Source of the DNA: Armatimonadota bacterium
GTDB lineage: Bacteria > Bacillota > Desulfotomaculia > Desulfotomaculales > Nap2-2B
NCBI GenBank assembly: GCA_023511535.1
Contig: JAIMBK010000027.1
Location: forward strand, 1 to 41,058
Length of the DNA stretch: 41,058 nt
Direction of reading: 5' to 3'
Part shown: positions 8,078 through 16,459 of the stretch, one piece after another
Layout of the letters: every line of letters begins with the position of its first letter
Numbering within the stretch: position 1 is the stretch's first letter
Notes under the pieces: generated by a model
What the model was told of the DNA's origin: nothing
The model's database searches: none
What the model saw: the letters and a program-made list of their open reading frames with translations, nothing else
Translations under genes and position numbers: made by a program

Positions 8078-8536
8078 TCATTTTGCCTGCCTTAATTCCC
8101 TGATCGCTGCTTCATGGCGTATCATCCCGCTGATTGCAAAATTTACATCGAAGGCAAGAGCATCCAGTCTATCGTCAAAATGTTGCTTTAAATTTTCGAT
8201 CTGGTCGCCCCTCAGTTGATAACCGTCAAACAAGGCGTTGATTTTGGGAACGACTTCGTTTTCAAGGCGGAGTTCAAGTTTAGTCTGGCGGTTTTCAAGT
8301 GACTCCATCCGGTTTTCAATAACTTCCATCCGGTTCTCAAGCATTTCCATCCGGTTCTCAAGCATTTCCATCCGGTTGTCAAGTAACTCTATGCGGTTCT
8401 CAAGCCTCGCCTGGCCTTTCTCAACCGACTCAAGACGCCCCGAAAGTTGCTTTTGACCTTCTGCAAGTTGCTTTTGACCTTCAGTGAGCACTTGTAGTTG
8501 CTGCAGCACCAGCTCCTGGAATTTTTCGTTTTCCAT
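8078..8536 (-). CDS. Coiled-coil heptad-repeat protein of unknown function
   Basis: A 152-residue protein with no recognised catalytic motif. Residues 1-20 (ENEKFQELVLQQLQ) are followed by heptads of the type EGQKQLA and LENRMEM (about ten units), then a conserved tail with ENEVVPKINALFDGYQLRGDQIENLK and IRHEAAIRELRQAK. It is a paralogue of the gene at 10013-10471: the ends are nearly identical and only the heptad block differs. No signal peptide or membrane segment is visible, so it is probably a cytosolic dimeric coiled coil. The start is ATG at 8536 with an AAAGGAG site. pilB begins four bases after its stop, so the two may be co-transcribed. Function unknown. Confidence 0.8.
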   Translation of the reverse strand: MENEKFQELVLQQLQVLTEGQKQLAEGQKQLSGRLESVEKGQARLENRIELLDNRMEMLENRMEMLENRMEVIENRMESLENRQTKLELRLENEVVPKINALFDGYQLRGDQIENLKQHFDDRLDALAFDVNFAISGMIRHEAAIRELRQAK

Positions 8537-8568
8537 TGGCGTACTCCTTTCTTAATGGTTATGATCAC

Positions 8569-8597
8569 ATCTTAACAGGCCGTTTACCTGAAGTAAA
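8569..8597 (-). promoter_or_regulatory. Possible promoter for the coiled-coil/pilB genes
   Basis: On the minus strand TTTACT (8597-8592) and TAAGAT (8574-8569) are spaced by 17 bases and lie about 33 bases ahead of the ATG at 8536. The match to the sigma-A consensus is moderate. Confidence 0.4.
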
Positions 8598-8806
8598 GAG
8601 CCGGTTAAGGGAATCGCCAATGGATAACAGCCACCGCCCGGTGCATATCTTCTTCCGTAGTTACCTCGTCAATTTGTTCGCTGCGGATGGTTTTCAGGCG
8701 GGCGTCAGGCGGGCGAACAATTTTTGCCGTAATATTAGTTTTTTAAGCAGGAGAAACCTTAAAACGCGGTGAATTAAATAAAAAACTATAATCGCGAGGG
8801 AACCCT

Positions 8807-9979
8807 ATGTCTTCTGGAACCTTTTCTTCCGAACAAGACCCCGTAGGCGCCCTGACGAAAATTTCTTCGCTTTTTCACGGCCTGCTGGCCGGCCTTTCCG
8901 AAAAGGAACAGGAGGTCATGGACCGGCTGGCGAAGCTGGAAGCGGAAGAAAAACAATTGATCGATAAGTATCAGGCGATCAAACGGTTTTCCGACCGCCT
9001 TTGGGAAGTGGCCACCATCTGCGAAATCCTGTTTAACCTCAGCGACGAAAAGAAACTGGGCGAACTGGTCGTGAATTTCCTGGCCAGGCTGCACCCGGGT
9101 TCCCGGGTGAAATTCCTTTACGCGAACAACAGCCGCACCAAGATGAGGCTGATTGCCGCCTCCGGGCTGGCAGCCGGCGAACAGGAAAGATGCGCCATTT
9201 ATCCCCTGGATTGTCTCGCGTTGAAGAGGTGCAAGCCGCTGATCCGCATCTCCCCGGAAAACGACGCCTTCTGTTCGGAACTGGGGGAAATCACCCCCCG
9301 GCAGGGCTACCTTTGCGTGCCGCTCATGGCCAACGGGATGGCCTACGGCTGTATTAACATGATTCTCGAAGCACAGGATTCCCCGGCTCCTTTGCTGGAC
9401 GAAAACGACCTGAAAATTATCGATATCTTTACCACTTACGTCAGCCTGATTTTGAACAATAACCTGCTGATCAAAACGGTGCGGAAAGAAGCGCTGACCG
9501 ACCGGCTCACCGGGCTGCCCAACCGGCGTTACGCGCTGGAAGTGCTGCAAAACGAGGTTTTCCGAAGCGAACGCTACGGCAACGTTTTCTCGCTGGCGGT
9601 CCTGGATATCGATACGTTCAAGGCGGTCAACGATACCTACGGGCACGACGAAGGAGACAAAGTGCTGATGCTGATTGCCGAAACCGCCAATAAGTGTTTA
9701 AGAAGGGTGGATACCGTCGCCCGGTTCGGCGGCGAAGAATTTCTGGCCATCCTGCCGCAGACGGGGATTCAGGCCGCCGTTTCCGTAATCGAAAGATTCC
9801 GGAAAACCTTTACCCGGCAAACTTTCTCCGACTACCTGGAGGCCAAGAACGTCACCTTAAGCGCCGGGCTGGCCGAATTTCCCACGGACAGCAAAGACGT
9901 TCCCACCTTGATTAAAATTGCGGACGAAAGAATGTACAAGGCGAAAAGAGAGGGTCGCAACCGGGTGGTCTGGAGGTAA
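8807..9979 (+). CDS. Diguanylate cyclase with GAF and GGDEF domains
   Basis: A 390-residue soluble protein. Residues 30-65 form a short coiled coil, about 68-220 a GAF-like sensory domain, and 226-388 a GGDEF domain. The domain starts with DRLTGLPNRR, has the metal-binding DIDTFKAVND, and carries an intact GGEEF active site (308-312). RRVD at 299-302, five residues before GGEEF, is a complete RxxD inhibitory I-site. It should therefore make c-di-GMP from two GTP with product inhibition. The start is ATG at 8807 with GAGGGA upstream; a TATAAT at 8787-8792 may be a -10 box. It is one of few plus-strand genes here, set between two coiled-coil paralogues and next to the pilus locus. The GAF ligand is unknown. 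Confidence 0.95.
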   Translation: MSSGTFSSEQDPVGALTKISSLFHGLLAGLSEKEQEVMDRLAKLEAEEKQLIDKYQAIKRFSDRLWEVATICEILFNLSDEKKLGELVVNFLARLHPGSRVKFLYANNSRTKMRLIAASGLAAGEQERCAIYPLDCLALKRCKPLIRISPENDAFCSELGEITPRQGYLCVPLMANGMAYGCINMILEAQDSPAPLLDENDLKIIDIFTTYVSLILNNNLLIKTVRKEALTDRLTGLPNRRYALEVLQNEVFRSERYGNVFSLAVLDIDTFKAVNDTYGHDEGDKVLMLIAETANKCLRRVDTVARFGGEEFLAILPQTGIQAAVSVIERFRKTFTRQTFSDYLEAKNVTLSAGLAEFPTDSKDVPTLIKIADERMYKAKREGRNRVVWR

Positions 9980-10012
9980 TCGGGGACGGTTCTTGCTTGC
10001 TCATCAACTTTT

Positions 10013-10471
10013 TCACTTCGCCTGCTTTAACTCCCGGATAGCGGTATCGTGGCGCACAATCCTGCCGATCAGGTAATTAACGTCGAGAGCAATACCGTCC
10101 AGTTTCTCGTCAAGATATTGCTTTAAATTTTCGACCTGGTCGCCCCTTAACTGGTACCCGTCAAACAGGGCACTGATTTTAGGAATCACCTCATTTTCCA
10201 GGCGAAGTTCCAGTTTTGTCATCCGCTTTTCAAGGGAGTCAAGGCGGTTTTCAAGCTGTTTTTGCCCCTCGAAAAGCTGTTCCTGTCCTTTAAAAAGCTG
10301 CTTCTGTCCCTCAAAAAGCTGTTCCTGTCCTTTAAAAAGCTGCTTCTGTCCCTCGGCAAGCTGTTCCTGTCTCTCGAAAAGTTGCTTTTGTCCCTCAAAA
10401 AGCTGCTTCTGTCCCTCGGCAAGCGCTTGTAATTGTTGGAGGACCAATTCCTGGAATTTTTCCGAATCCAT
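10013..10471 (-). CDS. Coiled-coil heptad-repeat protein, paralogue of 8078-8536
   Basis: A 152-residue protein with the same N-terminus (SEKFQELVLQQLQALAEGQKQL) and C-terminal tail (LELRLENEVIPKISALFDGY; DTAIRELKQAK) as the gene at 8078-8536. The middle is a near-perfect array of about ten heptads, GQKQLFE / GQEQLFK, giving strong 21-base periodicity in the DNA. A long parallel coiled coil is predicted. The start is ATG at 10471 with an AAAGGAG site, and a good promoter lies at 10603-10631. It converges with the diguanylate cyclase gene, whose stop is 34 bases away. Function not recognised; heptad number is likely to vary between strains through slippage (inference). Confidence 0.8.
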   Translation of the reverse strand: MDSEKFQELVLQQLQALAEGQKQLFEGQKQLFERQEQLAEGQKQLFKGQEQLFEGQKQLFKGQEQLFEGQKQLENRLDSLEKRMTKLELRLENEVIPKISALFDGYQLRGDQVENLKQYLDEKLDGIALDVNYLIGRIVRHDTAIRELKQAK

Positions 10472-10602
10472 AATTTATACTCCTTTCCAATCCTGCCGGA
10501 CGCAGATATCTGCGGAAATATTTTTCGCCGCGGCGTCCGACGAACAGCAAATGAAAGCCCATTTTCCGGGTAAGCGTCAGCGATTACCAGCTTTCACCAA
10601 CC

Positions 10603-10631
10603 AGTATACCATATTCTTTTCTCAATGTTAA
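10603..10631 (-). promoter_or_regulatory. Sigma-A type promoter
   Basis: On the minus strand TTAACA (10631-10626) and TATACT (10608-10603) are separated by 17 bases. The start point would be near 10596, giving a leader of about 125 bases before the coiled-coil gene at 10471. The leader has palindromic pieces (GCAGATATCTGC near 10503; CGCCGCGGCG near 10528) of unknown role. Confidence 0.65.
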
Positions 10632-10700
10632 TCGATTTCTTTTTGGTAATACTGTAAAATATAGGGCATAGCGAATTGTTTTTGTGTTTGCCAGGGCATT

Positions 10701-11015
10701 TTATGTTAAGGTGTAAATCTGGACTGGTTCCTCCAGACCCCGGACTTTAGCGGGCCGTCTCCCAGGTACTTGTCCAGGGTGCCGCCGTGGCGGAAAACGA
10801 CCTCCGTCATGGCCGTAAAATATTCGTTTGGATTTTCGCCGGGCGGCAAAGACTGTAACGGCCCAGATCAGGATTAAGAAGCCCAGGTTGACGGGCCAGG
10901 GCGCCCGGTGGAAGTACCGGTTCGTCAGGTAGGTTTTGATGGCGGCGGCGTGAATTTCCACGCCGGGCAAGGGCAGCGCTTCTGGCGCTTTCGGCGGGAG
11001 GGCTCTCCCCGCCGG
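10701..11015 (-). pseudogene. CHASE2 / class III adenylate cyclase remnant
   Basis: Broken pieces of one protein in successive frames. First comes LPLPGVEIHAAAIKTYL, the conserved end of a CHASE2 sensory domain, with a membrane segment [18 protein letters not shown]. In the next frame [20 protein letters not shown] and DKYLGDG follow, the start of a class III cyclase domain. Then in a third frame comes [13 protein letters not shown], the usual last residues of such cyclases, ending at the stop 10701-10703. Most of the catalytic domain and all upstream CHASE2 sequence are missing, so several deletions have occurred. The 11016-11196 stretch upstream has no recognisable gene. No product is expected. 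Confidence 0.75.
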
Positions 11016-11196
11016 CGGTGGCGCTGGTTTTCTGCGCCCACCTTTTGCTGGATAGAAGGGAGTTTGTCAATTTCTGGGCAAAAAAAATCACTCGCGCGGA
11101 AAACAGCGGGTGGTTAAAGATTATGCTGGACCAAACGGGCACGTGGTCGTCCTGGCGCTGGCCGCTATGCTTTAAATTGTCCCCGGCCGTCAGTTA

Positions 11197-11760
11197 TTAA
11201 GTCCATACTTCCCCTAAATCCAGGGTCAAGCCCGGGAAAAGGGCCGGCCGTACCTTTACCTGCCCCTGATAGCGTTTTACGAGCTGAAAGATCTGCCCCT
11301 CCCGGCGGTATTCCTCCATGATTTCTACTTCCGGATCTAAAATCCAGTAGTAATCCACCCCGTAACGGGCGTAAAGCTGAGCTTTTAAGAAGCGGTCCCG
11401 TTCAGCAGTGGTGGGAGAGAGAATTTCCACCACCAGATCGGGGGCGCCGCGGACGTTTTTTTCAGTTAGAATGTTTTCCCGCTCCCGGGAAATAAAGATC
11501 AGGTCCGGTTGGGCAATGCTGATGTGACTGAAGATGACATCCAGAGGGGCATAAAAAATTTCGCCCAGGTCGTGTTTTTTAATAAAAGCAAAAAGCAGGA
11601 ATCCTAAATTGCGCAAAATACGCTGGTGGCGCGTATTCGGGGAAGGCGTCACATATAAAACCCCCTCTAAAATTTCGTAGCGGTTGCCGTCATCGGGCAG
11701 GTTAAGATAATCATCATAATTAAGGATGATTTCCCCTGCTGGAGGCTGCGGCTTTCTCAC
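11197..11760 (-). CDS. Uma2 family (DUF820) restriction-endonuclease-fold protein
   Basis: A 187-residue Uma2/DUF820 protein with a PD-(D/E)XK nuclease fold. Visible motifs are NRYEILEGVLYVTPSPNTRHQ near residues 26-46, QPDLIFISRER (the PD half of the motif) near 90, and GAPDLVVEILSPTTAERDR with the E-x-L continuation near 105-123, then YGVDYYWILDPE. The start is GTG at 11760 with AGAGGTG about nine bases ahead. Family members are abundant in Cyanobacteria and Firmicutes, often in many copies; their role is not settled. It stands alone among degraded genes. Confidence 0.9.
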   Translation of the reverse strand: MRKPQPPAGEIILNYDDYLNLPDDGNRYEILEGVLYVTPSPNTRHQRILRNLGFLLFAFIKKHDLGEIFYAPLDVIFSHISIAQPDLIFISRERENILTEKNVRGAPDLVVEILSPTTAERDRFLKAQLYARYGVDYYWILDPEVEIMEEYRREGQIFQLVKRYQGQVKVRPALFPGLTLDLGEVWT

Positions 11761-11854
11761 TTTAAAACACCTCTTTAAAAGTATTTCTTCTTCGTGCTCT
11801 CATTTTATCAAAACCAGCGAAAAATGTAAACGAGAAGGGATTATTGCTCCTTTT

Positions 11855-12548
11855 TCATGGCCGGATAAAGGCTTCCGCCGCGGCGGGATCGAGCTGGGTA
11901 CCTTTGCAGCGCTCGATTTCCGCCAGCGCCTCGGCGAAGCCGGCCCCCTTACGGTAGGGCCGGTCGGTGGTGATGGCGTCAAAGGTGTCGGCTACGGCAA
12001 TGATCCGGGCTACCAGAGGGATTTCCTCCCTCTTGATCCCTCGCGGGTAACCTTTGCCGTCGTATTTTTCCTGGTGGTACAAAGCCCCTTCGGACATTTT
12101 TCCGGCCAGGTGGCGGGGCCGGTTCGGGTTCATTTAACTGCCCTAACGCGGCGGCAAGTTTTAAGTACCGGCGCGGGTAAGGAAGCAAGGAGAAGGTGTT
12201 TTCCGTTTGCAGGCCGAGCTTTTCGGCGCAGCGCCTGATCCTTTCCTTTCCTCCGCAATTGATTTCCATTTGCTTTACCAGAGTGGTGAGCCGCGGGCCG
12301 TAGACCGGGTCCAGGGGACCCCATTCCAGTAAAAATAAAAGCGCCTGCAAAGTTTTTTGCGCTTTTCGCCGGTAGGTCCGGTTGGCCGCCAGAGAAACAA
12401 TTTCGTCCAGCCTGGCCGGACCATCGATCAGGAAAGGGAAAAAAAGTTCGCTGCGGGGGTTGGCGGAGGAAAATATCCCTTCCATGCCCTGTCCGCCCAG
12501 AAATTCTATTCCCGCCGCCCGCAGGAGAGAACTTAGCCGTTTCCTCAT
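11855..12548 (-). pseudogene. Broken HD-GYP domain gene
   Basis: The 5' part (start ATG 12548) encodes about 138 residues of unknown type ending in LLPYPRRYLKLAAALGQLN, which resembles the helix before the catalytic HD of HD-GYP proteins. The reading frame is then lost near 12130. Another frame continues with GALYHQEKYDGKGYP, EIPLVARIIAVADTFDAITT and DRPYRKG, the typical second half of an HD-GYP c-di-GMP phosphodiesterase, ending at 11855. The block carrying the HHExxDGxGYP partner residues of the first half, including the HD motif, is missing. An internal deletion plus frameshift therefore explains the pattern. The original protein would have degraded c-di-GMP, or been an inactive relative. 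Confidence 0.75.
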
Positions 12549-12563
12549 GTCTTCACCGCCTGA

Positions 12564-13097
12564 TCACGTTTTCCTTTCTTTCTGCAAATATTCCAGGGCG
12601 ATTTGCAGGTTTTGTTTATACCGCTCCGCCGGTCCGATCCAGTATTGCATTGCTTCGTTATAAAGTTTAATTAACCGGGCAAGGTTTATTTTCCCGGCCA
12701 GGTCGCTGGAGGCGAGATCCTCGTAATCGTGGGTTAAGCCGCGGCCGATTTTCGTAATCGCCAGGTCGTACGGGCCGAGCAGCCAGACGGTGAGCTTTTT
12801 CAGGCCGGCCGGTTCTTCAATTTTTTCCAGCCGTTTTTCGTAATCGGGGTGCAGGTTTAAAAGCGCTTCCGAGACCAGGTGCAACCCGTATTCTTCTAAA
12901 AGGCCCAGGCCCCACAGGCGCCTGGATTTATCCAGGGCATCGATGTCTTCCGTCCAGCGCTTCCCGCCGTGCCTGACGATAACCGCCGCTCCCTCGATCA
13001 GGATTAACTCGATTTTCCAGTCGCCCGGCAGTAATTTCCCCAAGGCCTGGTCCAGGCGCCGTAAAGCCTCGTAAACCTGTTCTTTTTTCTGGAGCAA
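12564..13097 (-). CDS. Nucleotidyltransferase-like protein (DUF6036-like)
   Basis: A protein of about 177 residues. The segment IELILIEGAAVIVRHGGKRWTEDIDAL resembles the GG..A...HG..R.T.DID pattern of nucleotidyltransferase-fold proteins such as DUF6036 and AbiEii-like toxins. Further on, LLGPYDLAITKIGRGLTHDYEDLA matches the usual second half, with a K-xx-R and a D-x-x-D. The first open codon is TTG 13136, but TTG 13097 is preferred because AGGAGGGG lies about 10 bases upstream. It is followed 15 bases later by the broken HD-GYP gene. No antitoxin partner is visible next to it. Family assignment is from pattern only. Confidence 0.6.
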   Translation of the reverse strand: MLQKKEQVYEALRRLDQALGKLLPGDWKIELILIEGAAVIVRHGGKRWTEDIDALDKSRRLWGLGLLEEYGLHLVSEALLNLHPDYEKRLEKIEEPAGLKKLTVWLLGPYDLAITKIGRGLTHDYEDLASSDLAGKINLARLIKLYNEAMQYWIGPAERYKQNLQIALEYLQKERKT

Positions 13098-13289
13098 GGT
13101 TCTCTTTCCCCTCCTGAGGAGCCTCCACCGGCACAAAACTGCGCGCTATAAAACCTCCGGGAAATAATTATGCTTTAGATCATGATAATCTATTTCATAA
13201 TAAGAATCAACATTTGCGAATTTACAATCTGACCCATCTATTGCCGGCCCTGGAAATTAACCCCCCTGAAAATTTTTTACTTGAATAAT

Positions 13290-14411
13290 TTAACGTAACA
13301 AAAGATTACTGTTGATAATCTCTTCCGGAACGTCCCGGAATACTTCCGCCCTCCCCATTTTTACCGGCAGGGCGAAGGTGTATTTGCCGCCCCGCGCCTT
13401 TTTGTCCCGCTGCAGCAGGGCAAGAAATTCGTCCCTTCGTCCGGCGGTGAGGTCGCGGCGAAGAGCGGCCGGGAAAGCAACCGGCAGCCCTGCCCTTCGG
13501 AGCAGCGCTTCCAGGCGGACGGCCTCTTCTTTGGGGAAAACGCCCATGGCGACGGCGATCCGGGCCTCGACCGCCATCCCGACGGCCACCGCCTCGCCGT
13601 GGCGGTAAGCCGCATAGCCGGTGAAGGCTTCGAGGGCGTGGCCGACAGTGTGGCCGAAGTTGAGGATGGCCCGGCGGCCCTGTTCCGTTTCGTCCTCCTC
13701 CACCACCTGCGCCTTGATCCGGCAGGAAGCGGCCACGGCGTGGGCCAGCGCTTCCGGCTCCGGGGCGAGGATCTTTTCCAGGTTTGCCTCCAGCCAGGCG
13801 AAAAAACCGGCGTCCGCGATGGCGCCGTATTTAATCACCTCGGCCAGCCCCGCTTTTAACTCGCGCGGCTCCAGCGTAGAAAGGGCATCTGGATCGGCAA
13901 GGACGAGTTTCGGCTGGTAAAAAGCGCCGATGATGTTTTTACCGCGGGGATGGTTCACCGCCACCTTGCCCCCCACGCTGCTGTCCACCTGGGCCAGCAG
14001 CGTGGTGGGCAGCTGGGTGAAAGGTACTCCGCGCATGTAGGTGGCGGCTACGAAGCCGGCTAGGTCCCCCACCACCCCGCCGCCCAGGGCGATGACCGGC
14101 GATTGCCGGTCCAGGCCGCCGGCGTACGCCAGGTCGTAAAGCTTTTCCGCGACGGCCAGGCTTTTGGCTTCTTCGCCGTCGGGCACTTCCGCGGTGACGG
14201 CCTGAAAACCGGCCTCCCGCAGACTTTTCTCCACCTTTTCGCCGTAAAGGGAGCGTACTTTCGGATTGGTCACCAGCAGCGCCCGCCCGCCCGGGGAGAG
14301 GCTCGCTAAATGCCTTCCCGCCGTTGCGAGCAGGCCGGAGCCGATGTAAATCGGATAGCTCCGTTCGGCAAGGTTTACGAAAACCGCGATCGTCCTTTGC
14401 TTCATTTCCAT
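13290..14411 (-). CDS. aroB: 3-dehydroquinate synthase
   Basis: A 373-residue AroB converting DAHP to 3-dehydroquinate, the second shikimate step, with NAD and a divalent metal. The NAD-binding and active-site blocks are clear: VPDGEEAKSLAVAEKLYD, ALGGGVVGDLAGFVAATYMRG, PTTLLAQVDSSVGGKVAVNHPRGKNIIGAFYQP, AEVIKYGAI and NFGHTVGHALE with the metal-binding His residues, then HGEAVAVGM. Length is normal. The start is ATG at 14411 with a GGCGGTG site. It lies directly after aroK, an expected pairing. Confidence 0.97.
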   Translation of the reverse strand: MEMKQRTIAVFVNLAERSYPIYIGSGLLATAGRHLASLSPGGRALLVTNPKVRSLYGEKVEKSLREAGFQAVTAEVPDGEEAKSLAVAEKLYDLAYAGGLDRQSPVIALGGGVVGDLAGFVAATYMRGVPFTQLPTTLLAQVDSSVGGKVAVNHPRGKNIIGAFYQPKLVLADPDALSTLEPRELKAGLAEVIKYGAIADAGFFAWLEANLEKILAPEPEALAHAVAASCRIKAQVVEEDETEQGRRAILNFGHTVGHALEAFTGYAAYRHGEAVAVGMAVEARIAVAMGVFPKEEAVRLEALLRRAGLPVAFPAALRRDLTAGRRDEFLALLQRDKKARGGKYTFALPVKMGRAEVFRDVPEEIINSNLLLR

Positions 14412-14471
14412 CTTAACACCGCCTGATCACCGCATTTTTTACCGCCGGCAGGAGCCGCCGGGCAGATATTT

Positions 14472-14999
14472 TCATAATTCACCATTGGTCCTCAAGGAAT
14501 CCAGGTAATTTATTATTTTGTTGGCGACTTCACCGGAGGAGATATTCCCTGTGTCGATTGTAAAATCTGCCACCGCGTAGAAAGGGGCCCGGGCGGCCAG
14601 CAAAGTCTTGATTTGTTCCCGGAGCTTTCCTTTTTTATTGAGCAGCGGACGGTGTTTCTTACCCTTGACCCGCTGGTAGATTATTTCCGGATCGGCGGCA
14701 AGGCAAATCAAAACCCCGTTTCTTTTTAAATCGGCCACGTTTTCGGGATCGAGAACAACCCCCCCGCCGGTGGCGATCACCAGTCCTTCCCGCCGGGAAA
14801 GCTTTTGAATCACCAGTCTCTCTTCCGAACGAAACCGCACTTCCCCGTCCTGCGCAAAAATTTGCGGGATGGTTTTCCCCGTCACCCGCTCTATTTCCAG
14901 GTCGGTATCCACGAATTGCCGGCCCAGCCGCCCGGCCAGGCGTTTCCCGACGGTCGTCTTGCCCGTGCCCATAAAACCGATCAGCACAATATTTTTCAT
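14472..14999 (-). CDS. aroK: Shikimate kinase
   Basis: A 175-residue P-loop kinase that phosphorylates shikimate at O3. Walker A GFMGTGKTTVGK is at residues 8-19, the shikimate-binding Asp in DTDLEIE near 32-38, FR..E near 56-60, and GGGVVLDPEN near 78-87. The lid region with GKKHRPLL is near residue 113-120. Length is normal. The start is ATG at 14999. Together with aroB it covers two steps of the chorismate pathway; the rest of the pathway is not in this window. Confidence 0.97.
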   Translation of the reverse strand: MKNIVLIGFMGTGKTTVGKRLAGRLGRQFVDTDLEIERVTGKTIPQIFAQDGEVRFRSEERLVIQKLSRREGLVIATGGGVVLDPENVADLKRNGVLICLAADPEIIYQRVKGKKHRPLLNKKGKLREQIKTLLAARAPFYAVADFTIDTGNISSGEVANKIINYLDSLRTNGEL

Positions 15000-15017
15000 G
15001 CCACCCTCCGGAAAAGA

Positions 15018-15042
15018 ACAGGGATTAGGGGTTGGGGATTAG
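15018..15042 (+). repeat. G-rich telomere-like repeat B1
   Basis: CAGGGATTAGGGGTTGGGGATT on the plus strand, in the 25-base gap between deoB and aroK and overlapping the last codons of deoB. It belongs to the dispersed GGGATTAGGGG family also found at 16266, 16411, 22575, 27941, 28326, 34323, 36951 and 37956. Confidence 0.6.
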
Positions 15043-16245
15043 GTGCCTCAATACAAAATTGTCCGGCAGGATATCTCCGGCAAAGCTCGTCCCCGCCGGA
15101 ACGGGCAGTTGAAAAACTTCGGCAATCGTGGCGGCCGCGTCGGCGAAGGTTTGCCTTGTGCCCAGGTCGACCCCCGGCCGGACGTTTTGCCCGTAAACCA
15201 GAAGCGGGACGTATTCCCGGCTGTGGTCGGTGCTCGCGGTGGTGGGGTCGCACCCGTGGTCGGCGGTAATGATTAAAATGTCGCCGGGACGCAAGGCGTC
15301 AATTATTTCCGGGAGGCGGCGGTCGAAGGCGGCCAGCGCTTCGGCGTACCCCGCCGCGTTGTTCCGGTGGCCGTAAACCATGTCGAATTCCACCAGGTTG
15401 GTGAAGATCAGGCCCCGCCCGTTCTCCTTGATGCACTCCAGGGTTTTGTCCACCCCTTCCATGTTGTTCGCGGCAGGCAGGGCCCTGGTGATTCCCCGCC
15501 CGGCGAAAATATCCTCGATTTTTCCCACCGCCAGCACGGCAAAGCCGTTCTCCCGGAGAATGTCCAAAATGGTGGGGCCGGGCGGCGGCAAGGAAAAATC
15601 GTGCCGCCGGGGCGTCCGGATAAACGCCCCGGGACGGCCGATAAACGGCCGGGCGATCACGCGGGCGACGGCGTGTTCACCGGTCAGCAGCCTGCGGGCG
15701 ATTTGACAGAGCCGGTAAAGTTCCTCAACGGGAATGATTTCTTCGTGGGCGGCGATCTGGAAGACGCTGTCCGCGGAGGTGTAGACGATGGGGTAACCCG
15801 TCCGCATGTGCTCGGCGCCAAGCTCGGCAATGATTTCGGTCCCGGAGGCTGCTTTATTGCCCAGCACCCGCCTGCCGATCTGCTCCTCGAAAAATTCGAT
15901 TAGCTCCTGCGGGAACCCGTTTGGATAAACGGGGAAAGGCTTCTCCAAAATGAGGCCGGCAATTTCCCAGTGGCCGGTGGTGGTGTCCTTTCCCGCTGAA
16001 CGCTCGGCCATTTTTCCGTAGCTTGCCGCCGGGCGCTCCGCCGGCGGAACGCCGGGAATTTCCGCGAGATTCCCCAGGCCGAGCCGGGCCAGGTTGGGGA
16101 GCTGCAACCCCCCGGCGGCCCGCCCGGTGTTGACCAGCGTATTGCTTCCCTCGTCGCCGTATTTGTCCGCATCCGGCAGGGCGCCTATCCCGACGCCGTC
16201 CAGCACAATGATAATGAAACGATCGATCCGCGTTTTTTCCGGCAA
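15025..16245 (-). CDS. deoB: Phosphopentomutase
   Basis: A 406-residue alkaline-phosphatase-superfamily enzyme interconverting (deoxy)ribose 1- and 5-phosphates in nucleoside salvage. Mn-binding motifs are seen: [23 protein letters not shown] at the N-terminus with the phospho-acceptor Thr near residue 87 ([10 protein letters not shown]), [13 protein letters not shown] in the middle, and [19 protein letters not shown] near the end. Length is slightly above normal. The start is TTG at 16245 with GGGGGGA upstream. The final residues (HLIPNP) are encoded inside a dispersed G-rich repeat, suggesting that the repeat reshaped the 3' end. Confidence 0.97.
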   Translation of the reverse strand: MPEKTRIDRFIIIVLDGVGIGALPDADKYGDEGSNTLVNTGRAAGGLQLPNLARLGLGNLAEIPGVPPAERPAASYGKMAERSAGKDTTTGHWEIAGLILEKPFPVYPNGFPQELIEFFEEQIGRRVLGNKAASGTEIIAELGAEHMRTGYPIVYTSADSVFQIAAHEEIIPVEELYRLCQIARRLLTGEHAVARVIARPFIGRPGAFIRTPRRHDFSLPPPGPTILDILRENGFAVLAVGKIEDIFAGRGITRALPAANNMEGVDKTLECIKENGRGLIFTNLVEFDMVYGHRNNAAGYAEALAAFDRRLPEIIDALRPGDILIITADHGCDPTTASTDHSREYVPLLVYGQNVRPGVDLGTRQTFADAAATIAEVFQLPVPAGTSFAGDILPDNFVLRHLIPNP

Positions 16246-16265
16246 AGAAAAATCCCCCCATAAAA

Positions 16266-16298
16266 ACAGGAATTAGGGGTTAGGGGTCAGGAATTGGA
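16266..16298 (+). repeat. G-rich telomere-like repeat B2
   Basis: CAGGAATTAGGGGTTAGGGG followed by TCAGGAATT. It forms an inverted pair with repeat B3 on the other side of the xerD-deoB gap, about 110 bases away. Confidence 0.65.
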
Positions 16299-16410
16299 GA
16301 AAGGTTCTCATTCCGAATTCCTGTGTCCCGTTTGCCAACCTTCCTTAATTCTGAAATTCTAAAAATTTTATCCCCTGTTATTACTGCGGAAAAATAGTAC
16401 CAGAATCTTA

Positions 16411-16459
16411 TCTCCCTACCCCCTACCCTAATTCCTGATTCCTATTCCCCAATCCCTGT
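16411..16459 (-). repeat. G-rich telomere-like repeat B3
   Basis: C-rich on the plus strand (CTCCCTACCCCCTACCC, then AATTCCTG and CCCCAATCCC); in the xerD transcript it is G-rich. It overlaps the end of xerD, whose last residues (GIGE) it encodes. The arms of B2 and B3 can base-pair in the RNA. Confidence 0.65.

Noticed and set aside
10219..10422. Repeats in the coiled-coil gene as a CRISPR array.
   Set aside because: The 21-base period follows heptad codons with no unique spacers, so it is a protein repeat.
10807..11142. A 111-codon minus-strand frame next to the Uma2 gene.
   Set aside because: It is an out-of-frame reading over the CHASE2/cyclase remnant and contains no family signature; the real similarity is in the other frames.
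11979..12548. A 189-codon frame taken as an intact protein.
   Set aside because: Its last 50 residues (Pro/Arg-rich) overlap the true HD-GYP frame; only the first 138 or so look coding, so it is part of a broken gene.
13098..13289. A promoter or gene in the gap upstream of the nucleotidyltransferase-like gene.
   Set aside because: AT-rich with no well-spaced -35/-10 pair and no frame longer than a few codons.
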